Assembly: GCA_965216025.1 (NCBI GenBank) | Contig: CBDCEX010000017.1 | Coordinates: forward strand, 186,001-250,000 | Length of the DNA stretch: 64,000 nucleotides | Source of the DNA: JADFQT01 sp965216025 | GTDB taxonomy: Bacteria; Chloroflexota; Dehalococcoidia; Lucifugimonadales; UBA3495 | Reading direction: 5' to 3' | Translations under genes and position numbers: made by a program | Notes under the pieces: generated by a model | What the model saw: the letters and a program-made list of their open reading frames with translations, nothing else | Databases searched by the model: none | Told to the model about the DNA's origin: nothing | Part shown: positions 25,911-34,762 of the stretch, one piece after another | How positions within the stretch are numbered: position 1 is the first letter of the stretch | How the letters are laid out: the number at the start of each line of letters is the position of its first letter

Positions 25911-25943
25911 GGGCGGGTTTCAGGGTTATTCTCAAACCCGCCC
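25911..25943 (-). terminator. Inverted repeat between the DUF1501 and NHL genes
   Basis: GGGCGGGTTT and AAACCCGCCC form a perfect 10 bp stem with a 13-base loop, 18 bases behind the DUF1501 stop on the minus strand. No T-run follows on that strand, so it may attenuate or stabilise mRNA rather than terminate. Confidence 0.45.
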
Positions 25944-25960
25944 GGTTGACCCGCCAATTT

Positions 25961-27094
25961 TTAGACGAAGTCGAACTTCTCGAAACTACCGTTCACAATG
26001 GGTTGGGCATCCAAGCCCATCCAGTTTTCCAGCAACGTGGAGTAGATGCTCCGGAAGTCGTTGTTGAAATGCAGGTCTCCCTCTAAGAGCTTGTCCGGCG
26101 CCAGGGAGGGATACTCCCCGTACAATCCGCCCTTGACCTTTTCGCCGACCACGAAAGCTACGCCGCCCGAGCCGTGGTCGGTGCCGGAGCCGTTGTCGTG
26201 GGCCCGCCGCCCGAACTCGGTGAAGACCAGGAGCACCACTTCATCCGCGGCATTATGCTCCTTCAGGTCATCGTAGAAGTCGGCCACCGCTCTGGAGGTC
26301 TCGCCCCACAGCTTGGCGTGGGCCTGCATCTCGCCGGCGTGGGTGTCGAAACTGTTGTAGGGAGCGGTGGTGTACAGCACGCGAGTACCGAAGCCCGCCA
26401 GGTGAGTCTGGGCGATATTCTTCATGTATTGGGCTACCACGTCGCCACCATATTCCACACTGGAGTCATACGCGCTCGGCGCCCCGCTCAGGATGTCGGC
26501 CCCCTTGAGGGCGTCCATTCCGGTCTGGGAGAGATAGTCAACCACCGCGCTGCGGCCGATGGTCGGGGAGTAGATGCGGGAGAACACGTCCAAGGCTTCC
26601 TCCCGCTGGTCCTCGCCGTCGATACCCGTCAGTACACCATAGGTGTCCAGGTTGCCCACGGAGGCCACCGGCACCCCGGGGGCTGCCAGGGCTCGGGGAA
26701 GGCCGCGGCCAAAGTTAACGCCGGTCAGCACGTTTTCCTTATTGGGGTCCAGGTCCTTGATGGTGCGACCCAGCCAGCCTTCGGTTCCCTGCTTGTCCGG
26801 CTCGCAAGTGTGCCAAATATCCATGGAGCGGAAGTGGGAGCGATTGGGGTTGGGGTAGCCAACGCCCTGGATAATAGCAACCTTGCCCTCGTCATAGAGC
26901 CGCTTCATTGGGCCCATGTTGGGGTTAAGGCCGATAGAGTCATTGAGCTTCAAGGCCTGCTCTTCCGGCACATGCACCGCCGGGCGGTTGTCCACATAGT
27001 GGGGGTCGGCAAAGGGCACTACAGTGTTGATCCCGTCGTTGCCTCCGGACAACTGCAAGACCACCAATACCGGGTCTTTCTTAATGGAAGTCAT
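25961..27094 (-). CDS. DUF1501 family protein
   Basis: The 377-residue protein has the DUF1501 pattern, a sulfatase/alkaline-phosphatase-like fold of unknown activity. It shows LVVLQLSGGNDGINTVVPF at residues 8-27, YPNPNRSHFRSMDIWHT at about 80 and NSFDTHAGEMQAH at about 240. FTEFGRRAHDNGSGTDHGSG lies at about 290 with candidate metal ligands (Glu, Asp, His). Most members carry a Tat signal. This one starts with the domain itself, so it is probably cytoplasmic. It lies between the DUF1800 gene upstream (95 bases) and the NHL gene downstream. DUF1501 and DUF1800 genes are commonly paired in Planctomycetes and Chloroflexota. Confidence 0.92.
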   Translation of the reverse strand: MTSIKKDPVLVVLQLSGGNDGINTVVPFADPHYVDNRPAVHVPEEQALKLNDSIGLNPNMGPMKRLYDEGKVAIIQGVGYPNPNRSHFRSMDIWHTCEPDKQGTEGWLGRTIKDLDPNKENVLTGVNFGRGLPRALAAPGVPVASVGNLDTYGVLTGIDGEDQREEALDVFSRIYSPTIGRSAVVDYLSQTGMDALKGADILSGAPSAYDSSVEYGGDVVAQYMKNIAQTHLAGFGTRVLYTTAPYNSFDTHAGEMQAHAKLWGETSRAVADFYDDLKEHNAADEVVLLVFTEFGRRAHDNGSGTDHGSGGVAFVVGEKVKGGLYGEYPSLAPDKLLEGDLHFNNDFRSIYSTLLENWMGLDAQPIVNGSFEKFDFV

Positions 27095-27189
27095 TCTGCC
27101 TTCTCCTCTCAGTTAGTAATCGCCAAAGCAGCGTTTGGCCAGAAGCCGCTCCGGCCCGCCGGCCGGGGCTAGCTTCCAACCCGGTTGCA

Positions 27190-28593
27190 CTATGCGAACT
27201 GGTACTCCTGGGTAGACACTATTAGCTGCAGCATCTGGGCCACTCGCTCCCCGTAATCATCGGTGCCGGGCTGCAGGGCACCGCCCTTCTGGACGTGGTC
27301 AATCAATTGGGTGTAGGTCTCCTCGGGCAACTCATAAGCACCCAGCATGTCCAAGCAGCGCCGAACCAGCTGATCCGGCGTGTCGATCCCTTCGGAGCTG
27401 AGCCGGTCGACGATGGCCCGAACCCCCGGCAGGCTGGTGTTGCCCACCTGGTCGGCGGCGAAGTTAATCCGCTCCACCAGGGTGCCGCTGTCGATCCATT
27501 CCCTTCCCGTGTGCCAGCCCTCAACGGTGGGCGGGTTCATCAAGTCCTGACCCATGTAGCGGATGTTGCTGGCCAGGGCATGCAACCCCAATTTGGGGGT
27601 CTTGAAATCATCAACCAAGCGCATGGTGCCGATGACCACTTCGGTGGGGCTCTTTACCTTGGCGAAGCGAGCATTCTTGAAGGAATCGGAGTTGAACAGC
27701 ACCCGCAGCATGGACCTGAGATCATAACCGGAGCTGAAGTACTCGTCCTCCAGCATCTTTATCAGCTCGGGATCCTGCGGAGGAGTGTTCTGCCAGGCCG
27801 GTACCTGCACATCGTCGGCGACGAAGAAGTTATAGAGATGCCGTGCGATGAACCGGGCCGTGGCCGGCTGCTTGGCTATGATGCTAACGATGTCTTCCCC
27901 GTTCAAATTGCCGGTTTCCCCGAGGAAAGTCTTCTCCTCGTTGTCGTGGTCGTAGGGGTTATAGATGAAGTGGGAGTCGTAACGGCCGTAGGGGTAACGG
28001 GGGATGGCATTGGTGATGGTCCAACCGGTGAAGGCCCTGGCCGCCTCCTTAACGTCGTCCTCCGAGTAATTGGCGTCGCCGTCCATGCCGACTCCCATGG
28101 AGAACAGCTCCAAGAGCTCCCGACCCCAGTTCTCGTTAATGGCGCCGTTGTGGCTCATGCAGTTGTCCAGATAGAAAACCATGGAAGGGTCCCGGGACAG
28201 GCCCAAGAGCAGGTTCGCAAAGGAACCCAACCCATCTCTGCGGAACATGTCCAACTGGACTTGGATCATCCGACCGTGCTCACACTTGGAGTTGCCGGTG
28301 CAGAAAATCCCGTGCCAGAAGAGAGTCATCTTCTCTTGCAGCGGGCGCTGGGTGTTGATCATTAGATACGTCAGGTAGGACTGGTTGACTTCCAGCGCGT
28401 TCATCTCCTTCCAGTCGATGAAATAGCGCTCCAGCAGGTCTGTCTCCACCTCCGGTTGCCGCTCGGGATGGAGCAGTTCCTCGATGGTGGCCTCATATCC
28501 CTTGGCCGCCTGCGCCTCTACCTGCTGGTAGGTGCCGCCAAAGCCGGCCCGGCGCATTAGATGAGCCATTAAAGCGATGTCATTTTCTGCCAT
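27190..28593 (-). CDS. DUF1800 family protein
   Basis: This 467-residue protein has clear DUF1800 motifs: LMRRAGFGGTYQQVEAQA near the start, EKMTLFWHGIFCTGNSK at about 85, LSRDPSMVFYLDN at about 130 and ENWGRELLELFSMGVG at about 150. YSEDDVKEAARAFTGW, FIARHLYNFFV and LRVLFNSDSFKNARFAKVKSP follow, then a C-terminal part with PPTVEGWHTGREWI. The function is unknown. The ATG at 28593 has GGAGGGATCGG upstream; the extra 13 codons to 28632 lack a start signal. No signal peptide is visible, unlike many relatives. It is the first gene of the DUF1800-DUF1501-NHL operon. Confidence 0.92.
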   Translation of the reverse strand: MAENDIALMAHLMRRAGFGGTYQQVEAQAAKGYEATIEELLHPERQPEVETDLLERYFIDWKEMNALEVNQSYLTYLMINTQRPLQEKMTLFWHGIFCTGNSKCEHGRMIQVQLDMFRRDGLGSFANLLLGLSRDPSMVFYLDNCMSHNGAINENWGRELLELFSMGVGMDGDANYSEDDVKEAARAFTGWTITNAIPRYPYGRYDSHFIYNPYDHDNEEKTFLGETGNLNGEDIVSIIAKQPATARFIARHLYNFFVADDVQVPAWQNTPPQDPELIKMLEDEYFSSGYDLRSMLRVLFNSDSFKNARFAKVKSPTEVVIGTMRLVDDFKTPKLGLHALASNIRYMGQDLMNPPTVEGWHTGREWIDSGTLVERINFAADQVGNTSLPGVRAIVDRLSSEGIDTPDQLVRRCLDMLGAYELPEETYTQLIDHVQKGGALQPGTDDYGERVAQMLQLIVSTQEYQFA

Positions 28594-28873
28594 TCCGATC
28601 CCTCCACATTTTTTAATATCTATCCTGCCCAATGAGAAGCTATATCCGCAGTTCCAGAAACAAAGCTCGCCAGCCGAAAGCCCTACGCTAGACGAGCCTT
28701 AGCTGGCGAAAAGTGGCTACCTTTGTGGCTACCTTCACTGTAAGGAAAGCAATAGCCACCCCCATTTCTTAGCTCTATTCTCAGATCGTATTTCAACATC
28801 ATCTTTGAAGAATCATGGAGTGGCCTACTATATAGTAACAATCTCCAATTTGGGTGTCAAGGAGAAGAATTGT

Positions 28874-30104
28874 CAGGGCAATCGCGTCTTAACCAAGGAG
28901 CACTTTGAGTAGGTAATCCTCAACCCAGCCAGCTTTCAGCCGTTTACCTTGAAGTCCCCGTTTAAGGCTGGTCTCCTGCTTCAGCAAATTGAGGGCTATC
29001 TGGCGCAGGACTGCCAGGTTTTGAGGCCCACTATCCTTACGTACCCGGCTGTGATCTTCTCGAAAGGTAACATCCAAAGACCAGTGCAAGCTGTTTTCTA
29101 TGCCCCAGTGTCGGCGGGTGACCTCCAACAAAGTCTGGCCAGGCCTGGCCAGACTGCTGATATAGTAGCGAGAGTGGACCGTGGTCCCGGTTGCCGTCTC
29201 CCGCTGAGCCGTGACCTTAACCACGGCGTTGAGGTTGGCCCACTGCTGCCGGTTTTGCAGATAGTCCAGGCAGTCCGGGTCCGTGATGACCCAGCATTGA
29301 CGGGTTTCCAGGCGGCCGTGGCCCTTGTTCAGCGTGCGGGCGAAGTCATAGCGGACGCCCTCGAAGTCGTATTCCTCGGCGCCCTCGAAAAGGTCGCGAA
29401 CGTCATCGTACAGCCGGCCTTGATTCTCCTTCACCGCCAGCAGATAGTCGGCCTGAGCCTCAATGATCTCCCGGGCTATCTCCCTCTGGCAGCCCATGGC
29501 GTCGATGGTGATGATGCAACCGGCGAGCTCCAGCAGCTGTAGCAACTTGGGGATGGCGGTGATTTCATTGGACTTCTCGTCCACCTTGGTCTGGCCCAGC
29601 GCCAAGCCATGGGACGAGGCCCACACGTTGACCATGTGAATGGCCTTTTTGCCCAGGGTACGGTCGTGGGAGCGCCGTACCGTCTTGCCGTCGATGGCCA
29701 CCACTTCGCCTTGGGTGACTTGGGCTACGGCTTGGACCCACTCCATGAAACAGCGTTGAAACTGCTCTGGGTCCAGGCGGGCGAAGACGTCGCCGAAGGT
29801 ATCATGGGAAGGGATACCGTTGGGCAACTCCAGGAAGGACTTGAACCACTCCTCTTTACAGTTGCCGAAGAGCTCGATATCCACCCAAGAATCAGCGCCG
29901 CAGATGGTGGCACAAAGGGCAATGGTGACGATATCCAAAAGTTTGTGCCGCTTGGTACGATCAATCCTCGGGTCGTCCAACGCCGCGAAGTATTCGACGA
30001 TGGGTGCGCCTGTTGCCTGAACCATCACTACCCCTCCCTAGTTTCGTCATGATGATTACTATTTTAAACAAATTTAAGAAAGATAATAAGACGCGATTGC
30101 CCTG
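28874..30104 (-). mobile_element. ISAs1-family insertion sequence, element B
   Basis: The 1231 bp element has near-perfect ends CAGGGCAATCGCGTCTTA / TAAGACGCGATTGCCCTG and an exact 10 bp target duplication, gaagaattgt, at 28864-28873 and 30105-30114. The target spans the 8 bp duplication and first two bases of the IS66-type element, so it landed on that element's left end. A 186 bp MITE with the same ends is at 40651-40836. Its transposase is intact in one frame. Confidence 0.95.
28889..30028 (-). CDS. ISAs1-family transposase (element B), intact
   Basis: The 379-residue protein has the normal length and domain order: an N-terminal DDE-associated region (RRTKRHKLLDIVTIALCA-like), then the catalytic residues. 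First Asp is in VVAIDGKTVRRSHD (about residue 118), second in CIITIDAMGCQREIA (about residue 195) and Glu in RHWGIENSLHWSLDVTFREDHSR (about residue 317). It needs no frameshift, unlike element A of the same family. ATG ATG starts at 30028 with GGGAGGGG upstream. It is likely to be active and able to move the MITE upstream of selB. Confidence 0.95.
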   Translation of the reverse strand: MMVQATGAPIVEYFAALDDPRIDRTKRHKLLDIVTIALCATICGADSWVDIELFGNCKEEWFKSFLELPNGIPSHDTFGDVFARLDPEQFQRCFMEWVQAVAQVTQGEVVAIDGKTVRRSHDRTLGKKAIHMVNVWASSHGLALGQTKVDEKSNEITAIPKLLQLLELAGCIITIDAMGCQREIAREIIEAQADYLLAVKENQGRLYDDVRDLFEGAEEYDFEGVRYDFARTLNKGHGRLETRQCWVITDPDCLDYLQNRQQWANLNAVVKVTAQRETATGTTVHSRYYISSLARPGQTLLEVTRRHWGIENSLHWSLDVTFREDHSRVRKDSGPQNLAVLRQIALNLLKQETSLKRGLQGKRLKAGWVEDYLLKVLLG

Positions 30105-30134
30105 GAAGAATTGTAACTGTTCAGACTTGATGAG

Positions 30135-31535
30135 GTGAATTGGCTCAAAGCCGTTGGAAAAACGCTGGCATGGCCGGGGGAGTTGTGGCATACCAGGGAG
30201 GTGGACACTGAACTAGACCTGAACGCGGCGAGTCGCGAAACTCTGCTGGAGATAATTGCCGGCCAGCGGGCAGTCATTGCCGATTTGCAAAGGCGGATTG
30301 GGGTTCTGGAATCCCGTCCCAACCGGCGCGGGTCGTCGGGGATGCCGGGTAATCAGCCGCACTCCAGCCGGCAAGCGCCGGAGAAAAAGGAGCCCAGAAA
30401 GCCGCGCCGCCATGGCTTCGCCCGCCAGCGCATGACTCCTACCCGGCGGGTGGAGCATGCCGTGGCGGTCTGTCCCGACTGCGGGACTCACCTGAACGGC
30501 GGATGGGTACAGCGAACTCGGGAAGTCATTGAGCTACCGGTGGCTCCGGTAGAAGTGACCGAGCACGCCCTGGTAGCCCGCATCTGTCCGGTATGCCAGC
30601 GGCGCCGGCTGCCCAAAGAGGCCCTGCAGGGGGTGGTTCTGGGCCAGCAGCGCCTGGGGGTCAATCTGGTAAGCCTGATGGTGACCCTGCGGGAGGAGGG
30701 ACGGTTGCCCATAAGAATCATCCAATGGTACCTGGAGACCGTCCATCAGTTGCACCTGAGTGTTGGTGCCATCGTCCAGGCCGTCCATGGAGTAGCCCGT
30801 CAGGCTGAGACGGCGGTGCGAGAGGTGCTCGAGCAAGTCCGCGCCAGTCCCGTGGTGCAGGGCGACGAAACCGGCTGGCGCCAGGACGGGAGCAACGGCT
30901 ATGTTTGGACCTTCAGCACTCCCAGCGAACGATACTTCCTGCGTCGGGGTCGGGATAAGGGGGTGGTGGATGAGGTGCTGGATTCCTCCTTCAGCGGAGT
31001 GTTGGTCAGTGATTTCTACGCCGCCTATAACCACTACCCGGGCCTGAAGCAACGGTGCTGGGCTCATCTGCTGCGGGATATCCATGACCTGAAAGGGTTG
31101 TACCCAGAAGACGCTGGGCTGGCTCAGTGGGCCGAGGCGGTTCACCAGGTCTACACGGAGGCCAAGGCCTCGGTCCTTCCCCGAGCCCAGCCAGGCCATC
31201 GCACCCAGCTAATGCTGGAGGAGAAACTAATGGTCTTGGCGCGGCCTTTCCTTAAAGATCCCCTGGCGGTTCAGGCCAAGCTCTGCCGGCGCATGGAACG
31301 GTTCATCAAGGAACTGTTTGTCTTCGTGTCGGACCCAGCCGTGCCCTCAGACAACAACGCCGCCGAGCGGAGCCTGCGGCATCTGGTAACCAGTCGCAAG
31401 ATCAGCGGCGGCACCCGCTCAGGGCAGGGCACCGACAGCAAGATGACCTTGGCATCCCTCTTTGGCACCTGGCGGGCTAGAGGTCTCAATCCCCTCCTGG
31501 AATGCCGCCGGTTGCTCGCTTCCCCTCAAATCTGA
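30135..31535 (+). CDS. IS66-family transposase
   Basis: The 466-residue protein has a leucine-rich coiled coil near residues 35-55 and a zinc-finger-like CPDCG...CPVCQ segment at about 113-155. The DDE domain follows, with VVQGDETGWRQDG (about residue 240), VLVSDFYAAYNHY (about residue 293) and PSDNNAAERSLRHLV (about residue 405). A C-terminal helical part ends near the right inverted repeat. No TnpA or TnpB partner genes are present. The GTG start at 30135 lies just inside the left inverted repeat with TGATGAGG upstream. All catalytic residues are present. Confidence 0.93.
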   Translation: MNWLKAVGKTLAWPGELWHTREVDTELDLNAASRETLLEIIAGQRAVIADLQRRIGVLESRPNRRGSSGMPGNQPHSSRQAPEKKEPRKPRRHGFARQRMTPTRRVEHAVAVCPDCGTHLNGGWVQRTREVIELPVAPVEVTEHALVARICPVCQRRRLPKEALQGVVLGQQRLGVNLVSLMVTLREEGRLPIRIIQWYLETVHQLHLSVGAIVQAVHGVARQAETAVREVLEQVRASPVVQGDETGWRQDGSNGYVWTFSTPSERYFLRRGRDKGVVDEVLDSSFSGVLVSDFYAAYNHYPGLKQRCWAHLLRDIHDLKGLYPEDAGLAQWAEAVHQVYTEAKASVLPRAQPGHRTQLMLEEKLMVLARPFLKDPLAVQAKLCRRMERFIKELFVFVSDPAVPSDNNAAERSLRHLVTSRKISGGTRSGQGTDSKMTLASLFGTWRARGLNPLLECRRLLASPQI

Positions 31536-31550
31536 ACACTCAGGGTCTTT

Positions 31551-32222
31551 TCATTCTCCTGCCTGGTAGGTAAAGCCCATCATGTCGAAAGCTTCGCTGA
31601 GATGGGCATTGTGGCGGCGTAGGGCAGCGGCTACGTTGGAATGCCCAGCCCGACGTACCAAGCTGATGACCAGGTTCCGTAGGCCCGCCAGAACCTGTGG
31701 GGCGGCCCCAGTGCGCACCTGAGAGCGGTCCTCGTCGAAGGTCACATCCCGTACCCAGTGGAGGCGGTTCTCGATGCCCCAGTGCCCACGGGAAAGGCTC
31801 AACAATCGCCTCCCATCGGCATCAGTGGCTGGGAGACTGCTAATTGCATAGCTCACATCCACCTGTTTCTTGCCCTTCACGACCCGCTGGCGCTCTAGCC
31901 GACACACCTGTTGCAGATGCGGCCACGCTTCCCCGACCGTCCCAGCGCTGCCCACGTAGCCATTTAGCTCTGGGTCGGCCAAGGCCCACAACTCTCGCCG
32001 CTCCAGCCGCCCATGACGCCGCTTTACTGGAGCATCGGCCCAGACAGTCAGCTTGGCCCCGCGTGCTCGCCACTCCGCTGCTAGCCAGGGAGGTACGGTT
32101 GGGCCACCAGCCCTCTCAGTTCCTAACAGGGGAAAAAGCCACCTCCAGGTCTCGGCGCAAGGTGGGCTGATTCTCTTTAACTGGCAGCAGATACTCTCCG
32201 CCGCCTGCCACAATCTGCTCAC
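31551..32222 (-). CDS. ISAs1-family transposase, C-terminal frame (copy 2)
   Basis: This is the +1-frame continuation with the catalytic Glu in HWGIENRLHW. The effective coding part begins near 32136. One residue (ATDADGRR) differs from the other copies. See the copy 1 entries for the frame arrangement. Confidence 0.8.
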   Translation of the reverse strand: MSRLWQAAESICCQLKRISPPCAETWRWLFPLLGTERAGGPTVPPWLAAEWRARGAKLTVWADAPVKRRHGRLERRELWALADPELNGYVGSAGTVGEAWPHLQQVCRLERQRVVKGKKQVDVSYAISSLPATDADGRRLLSLSRGHWGIENRLHWVRDVTFDEDRSQVRTGAAPQVLAGLRNLVISLVRRAGHSNVAAALRRHNAHLSEAFDMMGFTYQAGE

Positions 32223-32751
32223 AGACTTTCCGTTGGGTCAGTAAGGCATCAGCCACTACTACCCGACCCTTCAGGGGTACCTGGCCCAATACTTCTTTGA
32301 CCGCCGCCAATTCTTCCCCTTTGCCCGGCGCAGCTACCTGCGCCAGCACTGCCCCAGCGCGGCTAGCGTAGGCCGACACCAGATGGACCCCGGGTATCTC
32401 TTGGCCGTGGACCCCTCGCAAGGTTTTCCCGTCCAGGGACAGGGGGTCATCCGCCTCTACCCCGCTATTTGCCAGCCAGTTGCCGACTTCTACCTCAAAG
32501 GCCGCCACGTCCAGGCACTTGAACACCCGGTGGAGGGTGGCCACGCAGGGTGTCTTCTCCTGGCTGAACCCCAAAAGCTGCGCCGTAGCACCCCCTTGGT
32601 CCCGCCCCCATTGAGCTATGGCGTATAAGCTGCGGGCGCCGCACAGCATGGCACAGGTGGCCAAGGCCAGGATCGCCCCCAAAGAGTGGCGTCGCCCTTG
32701 GCTACTCCGGAAGTCAGGCACCAAATCCAGCGTTTCTCTCAAAGTCATCAT
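32116..32751 (-). CDS. ISAs1-family transposase, N-terminal frame (copy 2)
   Basis: The 211 residues differ from copy 1 at only a few positions (for example FKCLDVAAFEVE). They hold LSLDGKTLRG and VVVADALLTQ, the first two catalytic aspartates, and end at the same TGA after the TTTTTCCCC run. Confidence 0.83.
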   Translation of the reverse strand: MMTLRETLDLVPDFRSSQGRRHSLGAILALATCAMLCGARSLYAIAQWGRDQGGATAQLLGFSQEKTPCVATLHRVFKCLDVAAFEVEVGNWLANSGVEADDPLSLDGKTLRGVHGQEIPGVHLVSAYASRAGAVLAQVAAPGKGEELAAVKEVLGQVPLKGRVVVADALLTQRKVCEQIVAGGGEYLLPVKENQPTLRRDLEVAFSPVRN

Positions 32752-32945
32752 CCTTCCCTCCCGCTTAAACTGGTAAATAATTTTATACTATTTGGAGAAA
32801 ATGAAAAGGCCCTGTCTGAACACTTACGAAGAATTGACTGGACAGCTCTCCGAGAGTATCCTTTTAAAACCTTTCTCCGGACCCTGGCCAGGTCATACGG
32901 ATTCCTTCATCGGATTCGGCCGTCCATGTGCCCTTTTGTTGCGTG

Positions 32946-34706
32946 ATGGTCCAAGTTAAGACATATAAAGTCATCCGTGAACCCAATGTGATGGTTCCCA
33001 TGCGAGACGGAACTCGTCTGGCCACGGATGTGTTCCGTCCGGACGCACCGGGCAGGTTTCCGGTCCTGGTGAATAGGGGACCCTACGGCAACGACATCTA
33101 TATCGACAATCCCGACCACTCCACCTGGTTCTTCCCCAAGTATGGGTACGTCCTCCTGAGCCAGGATTGCCGCGCCCGCTTCGGCTCGGAGGGGGAATCA
33201 TACGATCCGGTATTTCAAGAGGCGCAGGATGGCTTCGACACCGTGGAATGGGCCGCGCGCCAGGCCTGGTCCAACGGCCGGGTCGGCACCACCGGCCAGT
33301 CCTACTTGGGAGCCACTCAATACACCCTGGCCACCTGCAATCCGCTGCCTCCCCATCTGCAAGCCATGGCGCCCTTCTCCGCCTCCTCCGACTTCCACCA
33401 GAGCTGGGTTTACCACACCGGCGGCGCCATGGAGTGGGGCTGGATGGTGCCCTACGCCATCCATAAAGGCCGCAACACTCTGCAAAGAGTGGGCAGGGAA
33501 GACCTGCTGGCCCAGATGGACGAGTACGTCCTGCCTCCCGGTAATTTTGCCCAGCCCCTCACCGACCAGTGGTACCGCCACCTGCCGCTGCGGGATTGGG
33601 TGGACCGGCTAAAGGAAGCGGCCCCCTATTTCGCCGACTACTTCAATGAAGAGCTGGACGGTCCCTACTGGTGGCGCGCCAATCTACTCAAACACCTGGA
33701 TGGCATCAAGGTCCCTATGTTCCACGTCAGCTCCTGGTACGACATCTTCCTGGAAGGGGCCCTGAACGGATACCAGGCGATAAAGGAGCGCGGCGGCAGT
33801 CAGTTAGCCCGAGATAGTCAGAGGCTGCTGATCGGTCCATGGGCCCACATACGGCCTTACACCCAGCCGCATACCGGAGGCGCCGGAGACATCGACTTCG
33901 GTCCGGAGGCGGCCATCGACCTGCACCAGCAGTTGCTGCGCTGGTTTGACTACTGGCTGAAGGACATGGACACCGGGATAATGGACGAGCCGCCGGTGAG
34001 CCTTTTCGTTATGGGAGAGAACCGTTGGCGGCATGAGCACGAGTGGCCCCTGGCGCGGACCCACTACACCCGATATTACCTGCACTCCGACGGTCCGGCC
34101 AACAGCAGTAGCGGCAGCGGTATCCTCTCCACCATCCCGCCCCAGGATGAGCCTGTAGATCATTTTACCTACGATCCGGCCGACCCGGTGCCCACCCTGG
34201 GCGGCAGCACCCTGATTATCCCCCACGGGGTGATGGACCAGAGTTCGGCGGAGTTACGCCAGGATGTGCTGGTATACACGACGGACCCGCTAAGCCAGGA
34301 TCTGGAAATTACCGGGCCCATCGGCGTAACGCTCTATGCGGCCAGTACTGCCACGGACACCGATTTCACCGGCAAGCTGGTAGACTTAAGGCCCGATGGC
34401 TACGCGCAGAATTTGCAGGACGGCATCGTACGGGCCCGCTTCCGGACCTCGGCGGCCCAGCCGGCCTTCCTAACCCCCGGCCAGGTATACCGGTTCGACA
34501 TCGACCTATGGTCAACCAGCCACCTGGTGCGGGCCGGCCATCGCATCCGGTTGGAAATATCCAGCAGCAATTTTCCCCGGTTCGACCGCAACCCCAACAC
34601 TGGCGGAGCTCTGGGGGCCGACGACCGAATGCAGGAAGCCCGCCAGACCGTCCACCATTCAGCGGCCTTTCCTTCTCACATCACTCTCCCCATCATCCCT
34701 CGCTGA
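32946..34706 (+). CDS. CocE/NonD-type serine hydrolase (X-Pro dipeptidyl-peptidase S15 family)
   Basis: The 586-residue protein has an N-terminal alpha/beta hydrolase of the S15 type. It shows VMVPMRDGTRLATDVFRPD at residues 10-28, an oxyanion region NRGPYGND, the nucleophile Ser in GTTGQSYLGATQYTLA (about residue 117), Asp/His positions in VSSWYDIFLEGALNGY and LIGPWAHIRPY. A C-terminal jelly-roll (LEITGPIGVTLYA to the end) follows. Such enzymes cleave esters or amides, for example cocaine esterase and glutaryl-7-ACA acylase. The natural substrate here is unknown, and no signal peptide is seen. The start is taken at the ATG opening MVQVKTYKVIREPNV; the ATG six codons earlier lacks support. 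It is followed at 56 bases by the gluconate dehydrogenase subunit 3-like gene. Confidence 0.92.
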   Translation: MVQVKTYKVIREPNVMVPMRDGTRLATDVFRPDAPGRFPVLVNRGPYGNDIYIDNPDHSTWFFPKYGYVLLSQDCRARFGSEGESYDPVFQEAQDGFDTVEWAARQAWSNGRVGTTGQSYLGATQYTLATCNPLPPHLQAMAPFSASSDFHQSWVYHTGGAMEWGWMVPYAIHKGRNTLQRVGREDLLAQMDEYVLPPGNFAQPLTDQWYRHLPLRDWVDRLKEAAPYFADYFNEELDGPYWWRANLLKHLDGIKVPMFHVSSWYDIFLEGALNGYQAIKERGGSQLARDSQRLLIGPWAHIRPYTQPHTGGAGDIDFGPEAAIDLHQQLLRWFDYWLKDMDTGIMDEPPVSLFVMGENRWRHEHEWPLARTHYTRYYLHSDGPANSSSGSGILSTIPPQDEPVDHFTYDPADPVPTLGGSTLIIPHGVMDQSSAELRQDVLVYTTDPLSQDLEITGPIGVTLYAASTATDTDFTGKLVDLRPDGYAQNLQDGIVRARFRTSAAQPAFLTPGQVYRFDIDLWSTSHLVRAGHRIRLEISSSNFPRFDRNPNTGGALGADDRMQEARQTVHHSAAFPSHITLPIIPR

Positions 34707-34762
34707 GACCATGTTCAGCCTTGCCAAATTCCCCGGTAATGTTTTCACCGTGCAGGAGTGAA

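Larger units (their letters stand above)
31541..32814 (-). mobile_element. ISAs1-family insertion sequence, element A copy 2
   Basis: The 1274 bp copy has ends CAGGGTCTTTTCATTC and CAGGGCCTTTTCATTTTC (other strand) and an exact 10 bp duplication, tctgaacact, cut from the right inverted repeat of the IS66-type element. It is nearly identical to copies 1 and 3, including the frame break in the transposase. Confidence 0.93.
30113..32827 (+). mobile_element. IS66-family element with an ISAs1 element nested in its right end
   Basis: The inverted ends are GTAACTGTTCAGACTTGA on the left and GTAAGTGTTCAGATTTGA on the right (read inward). Flanking 8 bp duplications gaagaatt lie at 30105-30112 and 32828-32835, the size typical of IS66. 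The right inverted repeat is split by ISAs1 element A copy 2, whose 10 bp duplication tctgaacact lies at 31531-31540 and 32815-32824. Removing it leaves an element of about 1431 bp with one gene, like the single-ORF ISBst12-type subgroup. Confidence 0.9.

Noticed and set aside
26174..27172. 332-residue plus-strand frame over DUF1501
   Set aside because: Antisense shadow; no recognisable domain and no ribosome site.
27295..28365. 356-residue plus-strand frame over the DUF1800 gene
   Set aside because: The sense strand has well-conserved DUF1800 motifs; long antisense frames are expected in GC-rich coding DNA.
34508..34762. 85-codon N-terminal extension of the gluconate dehydrogenase subunit 3-like gene
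   Set aside because: It overlaps the end of the CocE-type gene, is composed of Pro/Arg/Ser-rich shadow sequence, and the internal ATG has a ribosome site.
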